Of a DNA stretch of 64,000 bases, positions 1 to 10,079 are shown piece after piece. The stretch spans positions 4,396,425 through 4,460,424 of the forward strand of contig NZ_JAQNDM010000002.1 in the NCBI RefSeq assembly GCF_028368975.1. Reading direction: 5' to 3'. The stretch comes from Stigmatella ashevillena (GTDB taxonomy: Bacteria; Myxococcota; Myxococcia; Myxococcales; Myxococcaceae). The notes below the pieces were generated by a model. The model saw only the letters and a program-made list of their open reading frames with translations. It was not told the DNA's origin and ran no database searches. A program made the position numbers and the translations under genes. Every line of letters starts with the position of its first letter. Positions within the stretch are counted from its first letter, which is position 1.

Positions 1-50
1 CCACCGGCGGTGTAACGAAGGGTGACCTGATCGAGCGAGAGCAGCGGCAT
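1..50 (-). CDS. ABC transporter ATP-binding protein, N-terminal fragment (iron importer)
   Basis: Only the first 16 codons are inside the window; they read MPLLSLDQVTLRYTAG, the typical opening strand of an ABC ATPase just before the Walker A region. It starts 26 bp after the stop of the permease gene and runs in the same direction, so it is the third gene of the ferric-iron ABC importer operon and should be the cytoplasmic ATPase (FbpC-like). Walker motifs lie outside the window, so the assignment rests on the N-terminal motif and operon position. Confidence 0.7.
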   Translation of the reverse strand, partial: MPLLSLDQVTLRYTAG

Positions 51-76
51 CGCGCCCAGGCGCGTACACCAATCCC

Positions 77-1645
77 TCACCCGGGGCGAGCGCCTTCCTC
101 CTGGGAGAGCAACAGAGCCACCCCCAGCGCGGAGACCGCCAGCAGCACCAGCGCGGACGGAGCCGCCTGGGCGAACCGCCCTTCCGCCGTGGCGCTCCAG
201 ACACGCGTGGCGAGCGTCTCGAAGCCGATGGGCGCCAGCAACAGCGTCGCGGGCAACTCCTTCATGGCGGTGAGGAAGACGAGCGCCGCCCCCGCGAGCC
301 ACCCCGGCGTCATGAGGGGGACAGTCACCCGGGCGAAAATGGAGGGAGGGGAGTGCCCCAGCGTGGCCGCGGCCTCGGCCAGGTGAGGGGACACCTGCAA
401 GAGCACCGTCCGGAGCGCCCCCACCGCCTGCGGCAGGAAGCGGACCAGATACGCCAGCAGCAGCATGACCAGCGTGCCGTAGAAGAAAGGCACCGCGTGA
501 ATGCCGAAAAAAACCAGCGACAGCGCCAGCACGATGGGAGGCAAGGCGTAGCCCACATAGGCGCTCCGCTCCAGCACCAGGGACCACCGCCCCGGGTGAC
601 GCACCCCGAGAAGCGCGAGCGGCAGCGCGGCCACCACCGACAGCACCGCGGCGAGCCCCGAGGCCAGCACCGAATTCACCGCGGCCCCCAGCACCAGCGC
701 CTCCCCGGCCCCCCATCCCCGCGCCGCCCAGTACACGAGGATTCCCACCGGAAGCCCCACGCCCAGCACCACCACCCCGCCACACAGCCCCAGGCACGGC
801 AACCGCCAGTGCCCCAGAAGCACGGGCGCCCCCCGGCGCGAGGCGCCTTTGGCGCTGCGGTGATACCCGGCCCGGCCGCGCACCCACACCTCCAACACGA
901 GGACGGCCACCGTCACCGCCACCAGCGCCAACCCCAGCAGCGCCGCGTAGCTGCGGTCATACGCACCTTCGTACTGCATATAAATGATGCGGGAGAAGGC
1001 GTCGTACTGGACCAGGGCCACGGCGCCAAAGTCCGACAGGACATAGAGCCCCACCAGCAACGCGCCCGAGGCGAAGGAAGGGCGCAACAGCGGTACCGTG
1101 ACGCGCCAGAACGCCCGTGCCGACGAGAACCCCAGGCTGCGGGCGCTCTCCAGGAGCGCCGGGTCCTGAGCCAGCAGTCCTGCCCGGAGCGCGAGGAAGA
1201 AATAGGGGTACGTCGAGAGCGTCAGCGCGAGCAGGGCTCCCGGGAAGCCATAGACCGGCGGCACGGGCAACCCGAGCTGGGCCAGGGGCCCTTCCAGCGC
1301 CCCGCCCGTGCCAAACGCCGCGAGCAACACGTACCCGCTCACGAAGGTGGGCAACGCGAGCGGCAGGCACAGCAGCGCCGTCCACACGCGCCGACCGGGC
1401 AGATCCGTCCGGGTGGTGAGCCAAGCCAGCGGCAGGGACAGCCCCGCCGAGCACACCGTCACCGCCAGCGCCAGCCCCAGCGTGCTCCCGAGCAGCGCCA
1501 GCGTGCGCCCCCGGAAGAGCAGGTCCCACGCCTCCGCGTCGGCCTCGGCGGACCGGACGAACAGGTAGACGGCGGGCAGCAGCGCGAGCGCGGCCACCGC
1601 CATCCCCGCGGCCCGCAGCGGCCAGGAGGCACGGCGCGACATCAT
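77..1645 (-). CDS. Ferric-iron ABC transporter permease (FbpB/ThiP type)
   Basis: A 522-residue integral inner-membrane protein made of two fused permease halves, as usual for FbpB/SfuB. Each half carries an EAA-type loop that docks on the ATPase: ESARSLGFSSARAFWRVTVP near residue 165 and EAAATLGHSPPSIFARVTVP near residue 430. About twelve hydrophobic segments can be seen. The start lies 16 bp downstream of the binding-protein gene, and the ATPase gene begins 26 bp after the stop, so the three form one operon. Iron is inferred from the neighbouring binding protein with its YY motif; thiamine and phosphonate permeases of the same family look alike. No iron-responsive operator was recognised. 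Confidence 0.88.
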   Translation of the reverse strand: MMSRRASWPLRAAGMAVAALALLPAVYLFVRSAEADAEAWDLLFRGRTLALLGSTLGLALAVTVCSAGLSLPLAWLTTRTDLPGRRVWTALLCLPLALPTFVSGYVLLAAFGTGGALEGPLAQLGLPVPPVYGFPGALLALTLSTYPYFFLALRAGLLAQDPALLESARSLGFSSARAFWRVTVPLLRPSFASGALLVGLYVLSDFGAVALVQYDAFSRIIYMQYEGAYDRSYAALLGLALVAVTVAVLVLEVWVRGRAGYHRSAKGASRRGAPVLLGHWRLPCLGLCGGVVVLGVGLPVGILVYWAARGWGAGEALVLGAAVNSVLASGLAAVLSVVAALPLALLGVRHPGRWSLVLERSAYVGYALPPIVLALSLVFFGIHAVPFFYGTLVMLLLAYLVRFLPQAVGALRTVLLQVSPHLAEAAATLGHSPPSIFARVTVPLMTPGWLAGAALVFLTAMKELPATLLLAPIGFETLATRVWSATAEGRFAQAAPSALVLLAVSALGVALLLSQEEGARPG

Positions 1646-1661
1646 GGCTCCGAGGGGCGGC

Positions 1662-2648
1662 CTAGAGGACGCCCGTCTCCTGAAGGAGTTTCAGGGTCCC
1701 CTTCAGGTCCTCCAGCTTCGACAGGTCCAGGTTCGGGGAGCCCACCTTGCTCAGCGCGGGCAAGGCCGGGGCCGCCGTCACCCCAGGGACCAGCGGGTAC
1801 TCGAACGTCTCCTGGGCGAAGTGCTGCTGCGCCTGCGTGTCGAGCAGGAAGGCGATGAACTGGCGCGCCGCCTCCGCCTTCTTCGAGCTCTTCAGCACCG
1901 CCGCGCCCGCCACGTTTACCAGCGTGCCGGGATCTCCCGCCGCCAGGAAGTGGTTGGCCACCGGCAGCGCCTCACCTTGGTCCTTCTTCGCGGCGTACAG
2001 GTAGTAATGGTTCACGAAGCCCACGTCGATCTCTCCACGCCCCAGCGCCTCGACGATGGCCGCATTGTTCTTGTAGGTGCGCGGAGCATTGGCCTTCACC
2101 CCCTCCAGCCACGCCTTCGCCGCCGCGTCGCCCTTGAGCAACCGCAGCGCCGTCACGAACGCCTGGAACGAGCCATTGGACGGAGCCCAGCCGATGCGGC
2201 CCTTCCACGACGGATCCGTGAAGCCCTGGATGCCCGTGGGCAGCGCCTCCGGCTTCACCTTCGCGGTGTTGTAGGCCACCACGCGGGCACGGCCACTCAG
2301 GCCGACCCAGAGCGCCTCGGGCGAGCGGAAGCGCGCGTCCACCTTCTCCACCTGCGCCTTGGGCAGTGGCTGGAGCAGTTGGGCCTTCGCCAGCGCCCCG
2401 AGCGCGCCCGCATCCTGGGCGACGAACACGTCCGCGGGTGACTTCGTCCCCTCCTCCATCAGCGTGGCGGCCAACTGCGGCGTCTCCCCATAGCGAACCT
2501 TCACCTCGATGCCCGTCTGGGTGGTGAAGGCCTTGTAGAGGGGACCCACGAGGCGCTCATTGCGCCCGGAGTAGACGGTCAGGGTTTCCGCGGCTTGGAC
2601 AGCAGGGGCCAGCAGCAGGGCGATCAGGGGAATCAGCAGGCGGCTCAT
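1662..2648 (-). CDS. Fe(III) ABC transporter periplasmic binding protein (FbpA/FutA-like)
   Basis: A 328-residue periplasmic protein with a cleavable signal peptide (residues 1-19, ending AVQA). The mature protein opens with LTVYSGRNERLVGPLYKAF, the hallmark start of class II iron-binding proteins, and has NHYYLY near residue 215, where adjacent tyrosines ligate Fe3+ in FbpA. Length is normal for the family (about 320-340). It is the first gene of the leftward operon with permease and ATPase. Siderophore-independent ferric uptake is the expected role. The family and the substrate class are quite sure; the exact iron complex bound is not. Confidence 0.88.
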   Translation of the reverse strand: MSRLLIPLIALLLAPAVQAAETLTVYSGRNERLVGPLYKAFTTQTGIEVKVRYGETPQLAATLMEEGTKSPADVFVAQDAGALGALAKAQLLQPLPKAQVEKVDARFRSPEALWVGLSGRARVVAYNTAKVKPEALPTGIQGFTDPSWKGRIGWAPSNGSFQAFVTALRLLKGDAAAKAWLEGVKANAPRTYKNNAAIVEALGRGEIDVGFVNHYYLYAAKKDQGEALPVANHFLAAGDPGTLVNVAGAAVLKSSKKAEAARQFIAFLLDTQAQQHFAQETFEYPLVPGVTAAPALPALSKVGSPNLDLSKLEDLKGTLKLLQETGVL

Positions 2649-2692
2649 GGACCGGAGACCCTAACGGACGGCGCCTCCGAGCGCCACCCAGC

Positions 2693-3901
2693 TCAAAGGG
2701 GGGCGGGAGTGGGCGGCGTGGCCGCATCGCGCAGGGGCAGCGTCACGCGAAAACAAGTCCCCTGCCCCACGGTGCTCTCCACGGTGATCTCCCCACCGAG
2801 CCCCTTGACGATGCTGTGGCAGATGGACAGCCCCAGCCCCGTGCCCACCCCCACGGGCTTGGTGGTGAAGAACGGATCGAAGATGCGCTTGAGATGCTCA
2901 GGGGAAATGCCATCCCCGCTGTCCCTCACTTCGGCCACCACCCACGGCCCCTCCACGCCCAGACGCACCTCCACCGTGTGCCGGTCGGCCGAGCCCTCGG
3001 GAATGGCCTGGGCCGCGTTGAGCAGCAGGTTGAGAAACACCTGGCCCAGGCGCGCCTCGCTGCCCCGCACGGGAGGCACCATCTGCAAGCGGTTAATCAG
3101 CTGGGCCCGGAGTTGAATGGTCCCCTGGGCCATGTTGATCGCACTCTCGAAGGCCTGCCGGACATCCGCCCATCCCTCGATCGAGTCATCTCCCCGCGCA
3201 TACGTCTTCAAGTCACCGGTGACGTGGAGCAGCCGCACGGTGCCCTGGCGGGCCTCATCGAGCGCCTCCCGGCACTCCTCCAGGGTCAACGTCAGGAAGG
3301 CCAGGTCCGGGGGAGCACCGTGGGTGCTGAGCAGGGCCTTGCGCATCTCCGCCATTCCACTCAGCGCAAAATTGAGGTTGGCGGAGATGTACCCCAGCGG
3401 ATTGCTCACCTCGTGGGCCACGCTGGCAGCCAGCGTCCCGAGCGAGGCCAGCCGGTCCGCCTGGATCAGCCGCAGCTCCAGGGTCTTCTGCAACGTGATG
3501 TCGCGGATCAAAAACGTCACACTGGGGTGGGGCGACACACTCAAGGTCTCGGCACAAAACCACCGGCGCCCCCCCGCCACCTCCATCGCATACTCGAAGC
3601 GCTCGAATTGCCCGGTGGACACCACGCGGTGAACGCGCTCCACCAAGGGCCGGGCCACCTCGGGCCCGAGGATCTCCTCCAGCGTCCTGCCCACCACGGT
3701 GGCCTGGGGGGCAGCCAACAGCTCGTCGGTCCGAGTCCAGATCGCCAGGCAGCGGCCGTCCGCATCCAGTTCGATGACAATGCCATCCGTGCTGCCAAGC
3801 ACCTGCCGCAGCCGCTGATCAGCCGCCTCCAGCTCGCGCTTGGATGAGTCAACGGATTCAGGAGGTGGGGGGTTGGCACCCCGACCGGCGGAGTCACCCA
3901 T
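2693..3901 (-). CDS. PAS-domain sensor histidine kinase
   Basis: A soluble 402-residue kinase with no membrane segment. An N-terminal PAS fold (about 30-140, with VVGRTLEEILG) is followed by a HisKA domain with the phospho-acceptor in SVAHEVSNPLGYI (about residue 168) and an HATPase domain with N box NLLLNAAQAIPEG, G1 box DSGDGIS and G2 box GTGLGLSICHSIV. The C terminus ends in a Pro/Ala stretch. No response regulator gene adjoins it: upstream lies the iron importer and downstream gyrA, so its partner must be elsewhere. The sensed signal is unknown. Confidence 0.88.
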   Translation of the reverse strand: MGDSAGRGANPPPPESVDSSKRELEAADQRLRQVLGSTDGIVIELDADGRCLAIWTRTDELLAAPQATVVGRTLEEILGPEVARPLVERVHRVVSTGQFERFEYAMEVAGGRRWFCAETLSVSPHPSVTFLIRDITLQKTLELRLIQADRLASLGTLAASVAHEVSNPLGYISANLNFALSGMAEMRKALLSTHGAPPDLAFLTLTLEECREALDEARQGTVRLLHVTGDLKTYARGDDSIEGWADVRQAFESAINMAQGTIQLRAQLINRLQMVPPVRGSEARLGQVFLNLLLNAAQAIPEGSADRHTVEVRLGVEGPWVVAEVRDSGDGISPEHLKRIFDPFFTTKPVGVGTGLGLSICHSIVKGLGGEITVESTVGQGTCFRVTLPLRDAATPPTPAPL

Positions 3902-4029
3902 GGCAGTGCTCCTTATCTTGCCGCACCTCTCAAGAAGGTGCTGCTTCTGGACCGTCCTGGGTCGCCCATGACTGAGGAGGCGGGCGAGCCCCTTCCTCTC
4001 CGTCCTGGAGAGGAGGGACTCAGAGTGGC

Positions 4030-6825
4030 TCAGCTCTCTTCCGAGGAGCCGCCCTCGGGCTCGGAATCCCCGGCGGACTCGTCGGCGGACTCGCCGACAG
4101 ACTCACCGGAGAGCTCACCAGAAGGCTCTTCAGAAGACTCGGCCTGCGCCTGGGTCTCGCCCCCGGTGGCCTCCCCCTCCAGGGCCTCTTCGGACTCGTT
4201 GCTGGATTCCGGCAGCTTGGAGATCCCCGTCACCTTCTCCGTGCCGTTCTCCAGGGCGATGAGCCGCACCCCCTGCGTGTTGCGGCCGATGACGGAGATC
4301 TCCCGGGCCTTCATCCGGATGAGCATGCCGCCATTGGTGACGAGCAGCACCTCGTCCGCGTCCTTCACCTGCACCAGGCCCACCACCTTGCCGTTCCGCT
4401 CGGTGGTCTTGATGTCGATGATTCCCTTGCCGCCCCGGCCCTGCACCCGGTACTCGGTCTCCTGGGTGCGCTTGCCGTAGCCGTTCTCCGTCACCGTGAG
4501 GATGGTGGCGTCCTTCTCCACCACATCGGCGCCCACCACCTCGTCCCCATCCACCAGGGTGATGCCCTTCACACCGTAGGCCTGCCGGCCCATGGAGCGC
4601 ACCTCTTCCTCGGGGAAGCGGATGCTCATGCCCTGGGCGGTGGACAGCAGCACATCCTTGCTGCCGTCGGTGATCTTCACCGCCACCAGCTCGTCGCCCT
4701 CCTCGATGCCCAGCGCGATGATGCCGCTGACACGCACGTTGGCGAACGCGCTCAGGTCCGTGCGCTTCACCACGCCCTTCTTGGTGACGAAGAAGACGAA
4801 CCGGTTCTCCGGGAAGTCCCGCGTCACCAACACCTGCGCGAGCTTCTCGCCCTCCCCGAACTGCACCAGGTTGATGATGGCCTTGCCACGCGAGGTGCGG
4901 CTGGCCTGGGGAATCTGGTGCACCTTGAGTGAGTACAGCTTGCCCTTGGTGGTGATGGGCATGAGGAAGGCGTGGGTGCTGGCCACGAACAGGTCGGTGA
5001 CGAAGTCATCTTCCTTCGTCGTCGCCCCCGTCTTGCCGCGCCCACCGCGCTTCTGCGCCCGGTACTCGTTGAGCGGCGAGCGCTTCACGTAGCCGGTGTG
5101 GGACAGGGTGACGACCATGTCCTCCTCGGCGATGAGGTCCTCGCTGGTGATTTCCGACACCTCGCCGGTGATTTCCGTGCGGCGCTTGTCGCCATACCGG
5201 GCGCGGATGTCCTGAAGCTCCGTCTTGATGACGTTCAGCAGGCTGCTCTCGTGGGCGAGGATGTCGCGCAGCCGGGCGATGTCGCGCACCAGCGCCAGCA
5301 ACTCCTTGAAAAGCTCCTCGCGCTGCAATCCGGTGAGCCGCTGCAGGCGCATCTCGAGGATGTTCTGCGCCTGGATTTCACTGAAGCCCTGGCCCTCGTA
5401 CTTGTGCTCCAGCCCGAAGTAATCCGGCTCCTCGGCGCGCGCGCGGCTGACGAGCATCTCCATCTGCGCCTTCGCCTGCGCATAATCGATGCGCTGCAAG
5501 TTGCCGAAGCGCTCGTGCTCGTAGAGCTCCGAGGAGAGGATGTGCATGAGGCCCCAGCGGGCCTCGTCCGGATCCTTCGAGGCGCGGATGAGGCTCACCA
5601 CCAGGTCGATGAGATCCTGCGCGACCAGCAAGCCCTCGACGATGTGCAGGCGGGCCAGCGCCTTGCGCAGCTCGTAGCGGGTGCGGCGGGTGATGACGTC
5701 GCGGCGGTGGGAGATGAACCGGTCCAGCAACTCCTTGAGGGTGAGCGTGCGCGGCTGCCCCCCGTCGATGGCCAGCATCACCGCGCCGAAGGTCGTCTCC
5801 AGCGGCGTCATCGAGAACAAGTTGTTGAGCACGACGCCGGAGATGGCATCGCGCTTGAGCTCGATGAAGATGCGCATGCCCTGCCGGTCGCTCTCGTCGC
5901 GGATGTCGCTGATGCCCTCCAGCTTCTTCTCGCGCACCAGGTCGGCGATCTTCTCGATGAGCCGCGCCTTGTTCACCTGGTAGGGGATCTCCGTGATGAT
6001 GATGGCCTCCCGGTCCCCCTTCTTGCTGGTTTCGATCTCCGTGCGGGCCCGGATGGTGATCTGCCCACGGCCCGTCTCGTAGGCCCGCACGATGCCCTCG
6101 CGGCCGGTGATGGTCGCCGCGGTGGGGAAGTCCGGGCCTGGAATGAACTGCATCAGGTCGCGGACGGTGGCCTCCGGGTGATCAATGAGGTGCAGCGTCC
6201 CATCGATGATCTCGCCCATGTTGTGCGGCGGGATGTTGGTCGTCATGCCCACCGCGATGCCGGTGGAGCCGTTGACCAAGAGGTTGGGGAACTTCGTGGG
6301 CATCACGAGCGGCTCGGTGAGCGAGTCGTCGTAGTTGGGCCCGAAGTCCACGGTCTCCTTGTCGATGTCCGCCAGCAGTTCCTCGGCCAGGCGGTCCATG
6401 CGCACTTCGGTGTAGCGCATGGCCGCGGGCGAATCGCCATCGACGCTGCCGAAGTTGCCCTGCCCGTCCACCAGCAGGTAGCGCAAGCTCCATTCCTGGG
6501 CCAGACGCACCATGGCCTCGTAGACGGAGGCATCGCCGTGGGGGTGATACTTGCCGATCACATCGCCCACCACGCGCGCGCTCTTCTTGTAGGCGCGGTT
6601 GTGGGTGTTGCCCAAGTCGTGCATCGCGTAGAGGACGCGGCGGTGCACGGGCTTGAGGCCGTCACGCACATCGGGCAGGGCGCGCCCGATGATGACGGAC
6701 ATGGAATAGTCGAGATACGAGCGGCGCATCTCGTCTTCGATGTTGACGGGAATGAGCTCTCCCACCCCACTTGGAGGAGGAGATGCGGGGGGCGTTGCCG
6801 GCTTGTCGGTGGTGTCGTCGGCCAT
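4030..6825 (-). CDS. gyrA: DNA gyrase subunit A
   Basis: The 931-residue A subunit of gyrase, which cuts and rejoins DNA during negative supercoiling. The catalytic tyrosine is Y138 in AAMRYTE. The C-terminal domain contains QKRGGRG, the GyrA box that separates gyrase from topoisomerase IV. The quinolone-resistance region reads [12 protein letters not shown]: alanine 99 stands where E. coli has Ser83, and E103 where it has Asp87. After the last beta-propeller blade there is an unusual acidic Ser/Glu/Gly tail of about 60 residues ([14 protein letters not shown] onward). The N terminus has a Pro-rich lead of about 25 residues. It stands alone, without gyrB. Confidence 0.98.
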   Translation of the reverse strand: MADDTTDKPATPPASPPPSGVGELIPVNIEDEMRRSYLDYSMSVIIGRALPDVRDGLKPVHRRVLYAMHDLGNTHNRAYKKSARVVGDVIGKYHPHGDASVYEAMVRLAQEWSLRYLLVDGQGNFGSVDGDSPAAMRYTEVRMDRLAEELLADIDKETVDFGPNYDDSLTEPLVMPTKFPNLLVNGSTGIAVGMTTNIPPHNMGEIIDGTLHLIDHPEATVRDLMQFIPGPDFPTAATITGREGIVRAYETGRGQITIRARTEIETSKKGDREAIIITEIPYQVNKARLIEKIADLVREKKLEGISDIRDESDRQGMRIFIELKRDAISGVVLNNLFSMTPLETTFGAVMLAIDGGQPRTLTLKELLDRFISHRRDVITRRTRYELRKALARLHIVEGLLVAQDLIDLVVSLIRASKDPDEARWGLMHILSSELYEHERFGNLQRIDYAQAKAQMEMLVSRARAEEPDYFGLEHKYEGQGFSEIQAQNILEMRLQRLTGLQREELFKELLALVRDIARLRDILAHESSLLNVIKTELQDIRARYGDKRRTEITGEVSEITSEDLIAEEDMVVTLSHTGYVKRSPLNEYRAQKRGGRGKTGATTKEDDFVTDLFVASTHAFLMPITTKGKLYSLKVHQIPQASRTSRGKAIINLVQFGEGEKLAQVLVTRDFPENRFVFFVTKKGVVKRTDLSAFANVRVSGIIALGIEEGDELVAVKITDGSKDVLLSTAQGMSIRFPEEEVRSMGRQAYGVKGITLVDGDEVVGADVVEKDATILTVTENGYGKRTQETEYRVQGRGGKGIIDIKTTERNGKVVGLVQVKDADEVLLVTNGGMLIRMKAREISVIGRNTQGVRLIALENGTEKVTGISKLPESSNESEEALEGEATGGETQAQAESSEEPSGELSGESVGESADESAGDSEPEGGSSEES

Positions 6826-6973
6826 GGCTTTTCAGGTAGGCGAAGGCTGGGGGGCGGGCCCGCCTGAAAGGGGGCATCCGCCAAAGATAAGAGCGTACGT
6901 AACCCCCGAATTTCCGAGCGTCAACAAGGGAAACGAGGGGGTGTTGGCAGGGTTGCTTGGCCGGAGGGGTGGG

Positions 6974-7744
6974 CTACGCGACGCCCTTGGGGCGCAGGGG
7001 TGCGGCGAGCCGCTCCGCCTCGGCGCCCGTGGCGCCTTCTGGGTCCTTTTCAATGGCTTTTTCGAAGGCCGCGAGCGCTGCTTCCCGGTCTCCCTTGAGC
7101 TTCAGGGCTACCCCGACATGAAGGTGCGCGGCGGAGTTGTCCCGGTCCATCGCCAGGGCTTCCCGGAAAAAGGCGAGGGCTTGATCCACCTCGCCCGACA
7201 GGAGGGCCTCCTTGCCCGCCTGGACGCGCTTGTCGGCGTCGTTGATGAGCTCCACCTGGAGCACGCTGCGGCCCACCACGTTGGCGATGAGCAAGCGCAG
7301 CACCCCGCCCCAATAAAAGGTCAGCCCCTCGGCGGCGGCCACCGCGGCGAGCGGCAGATCCGGCAGGAGCTGCTTTCCACGGAACTTGAAGCGAACCTTG
7401 GTGTAGCGGCCTTTGTTGGCCCAGTGGGCCACCTCGCCCTGGAGCTTCTTGAGCCCCTCTTCGATGCGCTTGGGGTCGATCTCCAAGGGGAACGTGGAGC
7501 CCTTTTCCACGGGCTCCCCGGCGGGCAGCGCCTTTTGAACGGGAGGCGCGGGGGGCTCGACCTCGAAGACCTCGACAATGGCGCGGCGGGGGGCCGCGGG
7601 GGCACGGGGAACCGGGGCGGAGGGAGGGGCGGAAGCCTTGCGAGGCTTGGCCGCCTTCACCGGCGCCTTGCGAGGCTGGGGGGCCACCGCGCGGGTGGGC
7701 GTCTTCTTCGCGGGGGCCTTGCCACGGGGAGGAGTCTTCGCCAT
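6974..7744 (-). CDS. TPR-repeat protein with Lys/Pro/Ala-rich N terminus
   Basis: A 256-residue protein of unknown function. The first 60 residues are basic and Pro/Ala/Lys rich (MAKTPPRGKAPAKKTPTRAV), like histone-H1-type tails, and suggest nucleic-acid or acidic-partner binding. The middle (about 80-170) is a conserved-looking alpha/beta region with KVRFKFRGKQLLPDLP. Two TPR units close the protein (GEVDQALAFFREALAMDRDN and GDREAALAAFEKAIEKDPEG). There is no signal peptide. It lies downstream of the thioesterase gene on the same strand with a 32-bp gap, so co-transcription is possible. Confidence 0.7.
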   Translation of the reverse strand: MAKTPPRGKAPAKKTPTRAVAPQPRKAPVKAAKPRKASAPPSAPVPRAPAAPRRAIVEVFEVEPPAPPVQKALPAGEPVEKGSTFPLEIDPKRIEEGLKKLQGEVAHWANKGRYTKVRFKFRGKQLLPDLPLAAVAAAEGLTFYWGGVLRLLIANVVGRSVLQVELINDADKRVQAGKEALLSGEVDQALAFFREALAMDRDNSAAHLHVGVALKLKGDREAALAAFEKAIEKDPEGATGAEAERLAAPLRPKGVA

Positions 7745-7776
7745 GGGCGCACTCTACCGCGTTCTCCCGCCGCAAC

Positions 7777-8580
7777 TCAGCCCAGCACCGCCACGAGCTG
7801 TCGGCACTGGGCCAGCAGCACCCCTTCGGCGCTCCAGAGCTCCTGAAGGTCCTCGGCGAACCCCTCGCTCGCCTGGCGAGAGACCCCAGTGCGCAGATAC
7901 ATCGCGCCCGGCGCCTCCCCAAGCCGGGGCAGCGCATGGAAGAAATGCACCGTGAAGTCCACGCTGGCCGCAGGCCGCACCCCCTCCAGGCGCGGCAGCA
8001 CCGACGGCGGATAGGCGTCCAGCAACCCCACGCACAGCGCCGCGTCCAGCACCAGCGGCTCGCCCTTCGGACGGATCCACCCGCCCGTCCGCGCCTCCGG
8101 GGCGCCCGAATACGGCACCCCGCCCACGCAGAAGCGGTACTCGAAGAACTTGCAGAAATCGGGCATGGGCACCTCTTCGGGCACCGGCGCTACGTCCTGG
8201 GCAGGAGGCACCTCCGGAGGCCGTGCTTCCAGGTACTCGGGGCCCGAGCGGGGAATGCCAAAGGTGGCGCTCGCCACGGCGACCACGCCCGCCGCGTTCT
8301 CTACCCGCGCGGTGACGTGGGTGACGAGCTTGCCCGCGCGCTCGACACGCACCTGGAGCCGCGCCTCGCCCTGCACGGCGGGGGCGCAGAAGTGCACGGT
8401 GAACGAGCGCACCGGCCGGGCCGGATCAGCCACCTGGTGCTCCATGGCGCGCAGCACCTGCCCCGCCACGACCCCACCGAAAGCCCCGCGCCCCTGGAAC
8501 CAGGGCTCGTCGAAGCGGCTGAGGTAGCGTCCCTCTCCCTGGGGAGTGACGTGGGTGGCGGCAAGAAAAGGCGCGGTCAT
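7777..8580 (-). CDS. Acyl-CoA thioesterase family protein (double hotdog)
   Basis: A 267-residue protein taken from the ATG that gives MTAPFLAATHVTPQGEGRY; thirteen more codons are open upstream but lack a ribosome site. The N-terminal half has FDEPWFQGRGAFGGVVAGQVLRAM and the pattern RPVRSFTVHFCAPAVQGEARL, typical of TesB/4HBT_3 thioesterases; the second half repeats the hotdog with LDAYPPSVLPRLEGVRPAASVDFTVHF. It should hydrolyse acyl-CoA thioesters in the cytosol. The chain length preferred cannot be read from sequence. Confidence 0.82.
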   Translation of the reverse strand: MTAPFLAATHVTPQGEGRYLSRFDEPWFQGRGAFGGVVAGQVLRAMEHQVADPARPVRSFTVHFCAPAVQGEARLQVRVERAGKLVTHVTARVENAAGVVAVASATFGIPRSGPEYLEARPPEVPPAQDVAPVPEEVPMPDFCKFFEYRFCVGGVPYSGAPEARTGGWIRPKGEPLVLDAALCVGLLDAYPPSVLPRLEGVRPAASVDFTVHFFHALPRLGEAPGAMYLRTGVSRQASEGFAEDLQELWSAEGVLLAQCRQLVAVLG

Positions 8581-8655
8581 GGCCGGGCACCCTACGCTTG
8601 CAGTCCACCGTCGCGTCAAGGAGTTGCCGATGTCGGGCCCGACCGGCTTCAGTCG

Positions 8656-10023
8656 TTACTCGCGAGTGAACGTGCCTGAGGCCTCATCAGGGACCAGCGC
8701 GGCGGTAGGCGATGGGATGAGGATGAGCTGTTCCTGGGGTGGATTGAGATACTCGGCACCCGTATCGGTGACGACGGCCATCTCCTCCACGGAGAGGATG
8801 CGCAGCGCATCCGGGCTGCTGCCATCCTTCCACGCGAAGAATCCGTCGAAGGCGAACACCTGGCCGGGCTGCAACGTGCGCAGCGCGGCACCCGTGGGCG
8901 GCTTGCCAGACTGGGCGCCGGACAGTGCCGGGCCGACGTCATGGGCCCAGTAGCCCACGGGGTGGCCGGTGCCCCACATCACAGGCTCGGAACCCGCCTC
9001 CCGCATCCAATCACGCTGGGCCTTGTCCACATCGAAACCGCGCACACCGGGCTTCATCGCCGCGAGCGCGATGCGGCTGCCCTTCTTGGATTTCTCCCAC
9101 TTCGCCAGCGCCTCGGCGGGCGGCTGCTGTTGGCCCGGGGCCAGCACATAGGCGAAGCGCTGGATGTCCGTGACCCAGGCGCCCCCCACGCGGATGCCAA
9201 AGTCCGTCTGGATGAAGTCCCCTGGCTGGATGACGCGGTCCGTGGCATTCGAATGGCCGCGCGTGGGCCCGCTGTTCACGTTGGGATTCTGGTCTGGCTG
9301 CCACCCGTCTCCCACGCCCAACTCCGCCATGCGCTTCTTGAGAAAGCGCGCCACGTCCGAGTCGCGCGTCTTGCCCGGCACCACCGTCCGGTACGCCTCC
9401 TCCTCCAGCTTCGCGGTGAGGTCCGCGGCCTTGCGCAGGATGTCCACCTCTTCCGGCAGCTTCACCGACAGCCACTCGGAGACAAGCGCCTCGGAGGACA
9501 CCAACTTCTTGCGAAGCGCGGGCGTGAGCGCCGCCTCCAGCTTCGCGCGCTGCATGGCGGACAGCCCATCCGCCACGAACATCCGCTCCGAGGAGTTGAT
9601 GGCCACCTTCGCGGGCTTCGCCTTCAGAAGCCGCGCGGCCAACAGCGCGAAGACATCCGCGCCCCGGTCCACCGCCACCACCTCGTCGATGAGCCCCATG
9701 TCCCTCAGTGCGGTGGCCTCTCCCTTGGGAGACAGCGCCACGGAGCGCAGCACCTCGCCATTGCGCAGGAAGAGGAACGCGGCAGTCCCGCCCGCATTCT
9801 CCCCACCCACGTGGCTCGCGAGCGGATCGTTGTCATTCTCGCGGCAGAGCACCACCCACGCGTCCACGCCGGCACGGGACATGGCCGGGGGCAGCAGCTT
9901 CTGGAGGCGCTCCTTGCGCAGGCGGGGCCACGCCCCTTCCGCGGCGGGTACGGCGGGCGCTGCTTGGACGAGGGAAGCAGAGAACAGCAGGGCGGAGAGG
10001 ACGACGGACCGGACGCGTGTCAT
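8656..10023 (-). CDS. Secreted M24-family metallopeptidase (Xaa-Pro peptidase-like)
   Basis: A 455-residue exported protein with signal peptide MTRVRSVVLSALLFSASLVQA. An N-terminal creatinase-like domain (about 30-200) precedes the pita-bread fold. Metal-ligand positions seen are the two aspartates in TDFGIRVGGAWVTDIQRF, the histidine in GTGHPVGYWAHDVGP and the last glutamate in LSVEEMAVV. The fourth ligand, normally Glu in a motif like FTIEPG, reads FAFDGF, so aspartate replaces glutamate. That may alter metal binding or activity. It is monocistronic and divergent from sixA with a 56-bp gap. Confidence 0.82.
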   Translation of the reverse strand: MTRVRSVVLSALLFSASLVQAAPAVPAAEGAWPRLRKERLQKLLPPAMSRAGVDAWVVLCRENDNDPLASHVGGENAGGTAAFLFLRNGEVLRSVALSPKGEATALRDMGLIDEVVAVDRGADVFALLAARLLKAKPAKVAINSSERMFVADGLSAMQRAKLEAALTPALRKKLVSSEALVSEWLSVKLPEEVDILRKAADLTAKLEEEAYRTVVPGKTRDSDVARFLKKRMAELGVGDGWQPDQNPNVNSGPTRGHSNATDRVIQPGDFIQTDFGIRVGGAWVTDIQRFAYVLAPGQQQPPAEALAKWEKSKKGSRIALAAMKPGVRGFDVDKAQRDWMREAGSEPVMWGTGHPVGYWAHDVGPALSGAQSGKPPTGAALRTLQPGQVFAFDGFFAWKDGSSPDALRILSVEEMAVVTDTGAEYLNPPQEQLILIPSPTAALVPDEASGTFTRE

Positions 10024-10079
10024 GGTGGCATTCTTGCACTCTCTGTTCGGCGAGCCAGAACACCCCTAAGGTGGCCCCG

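Noticed and set aside
353-1858. Long open frame on the plus strand opposite the permease
   Set aside because: Arg/Gln/Pro-rich translation with no motif; a GC-bias shadow of the real minus-strand gene.
4972-6867. 631-codon plus-strand frame across gyrA
   Set aside because: Antisense shadow of a certain gyrA; composition is typical of reversed GC-rich codons.
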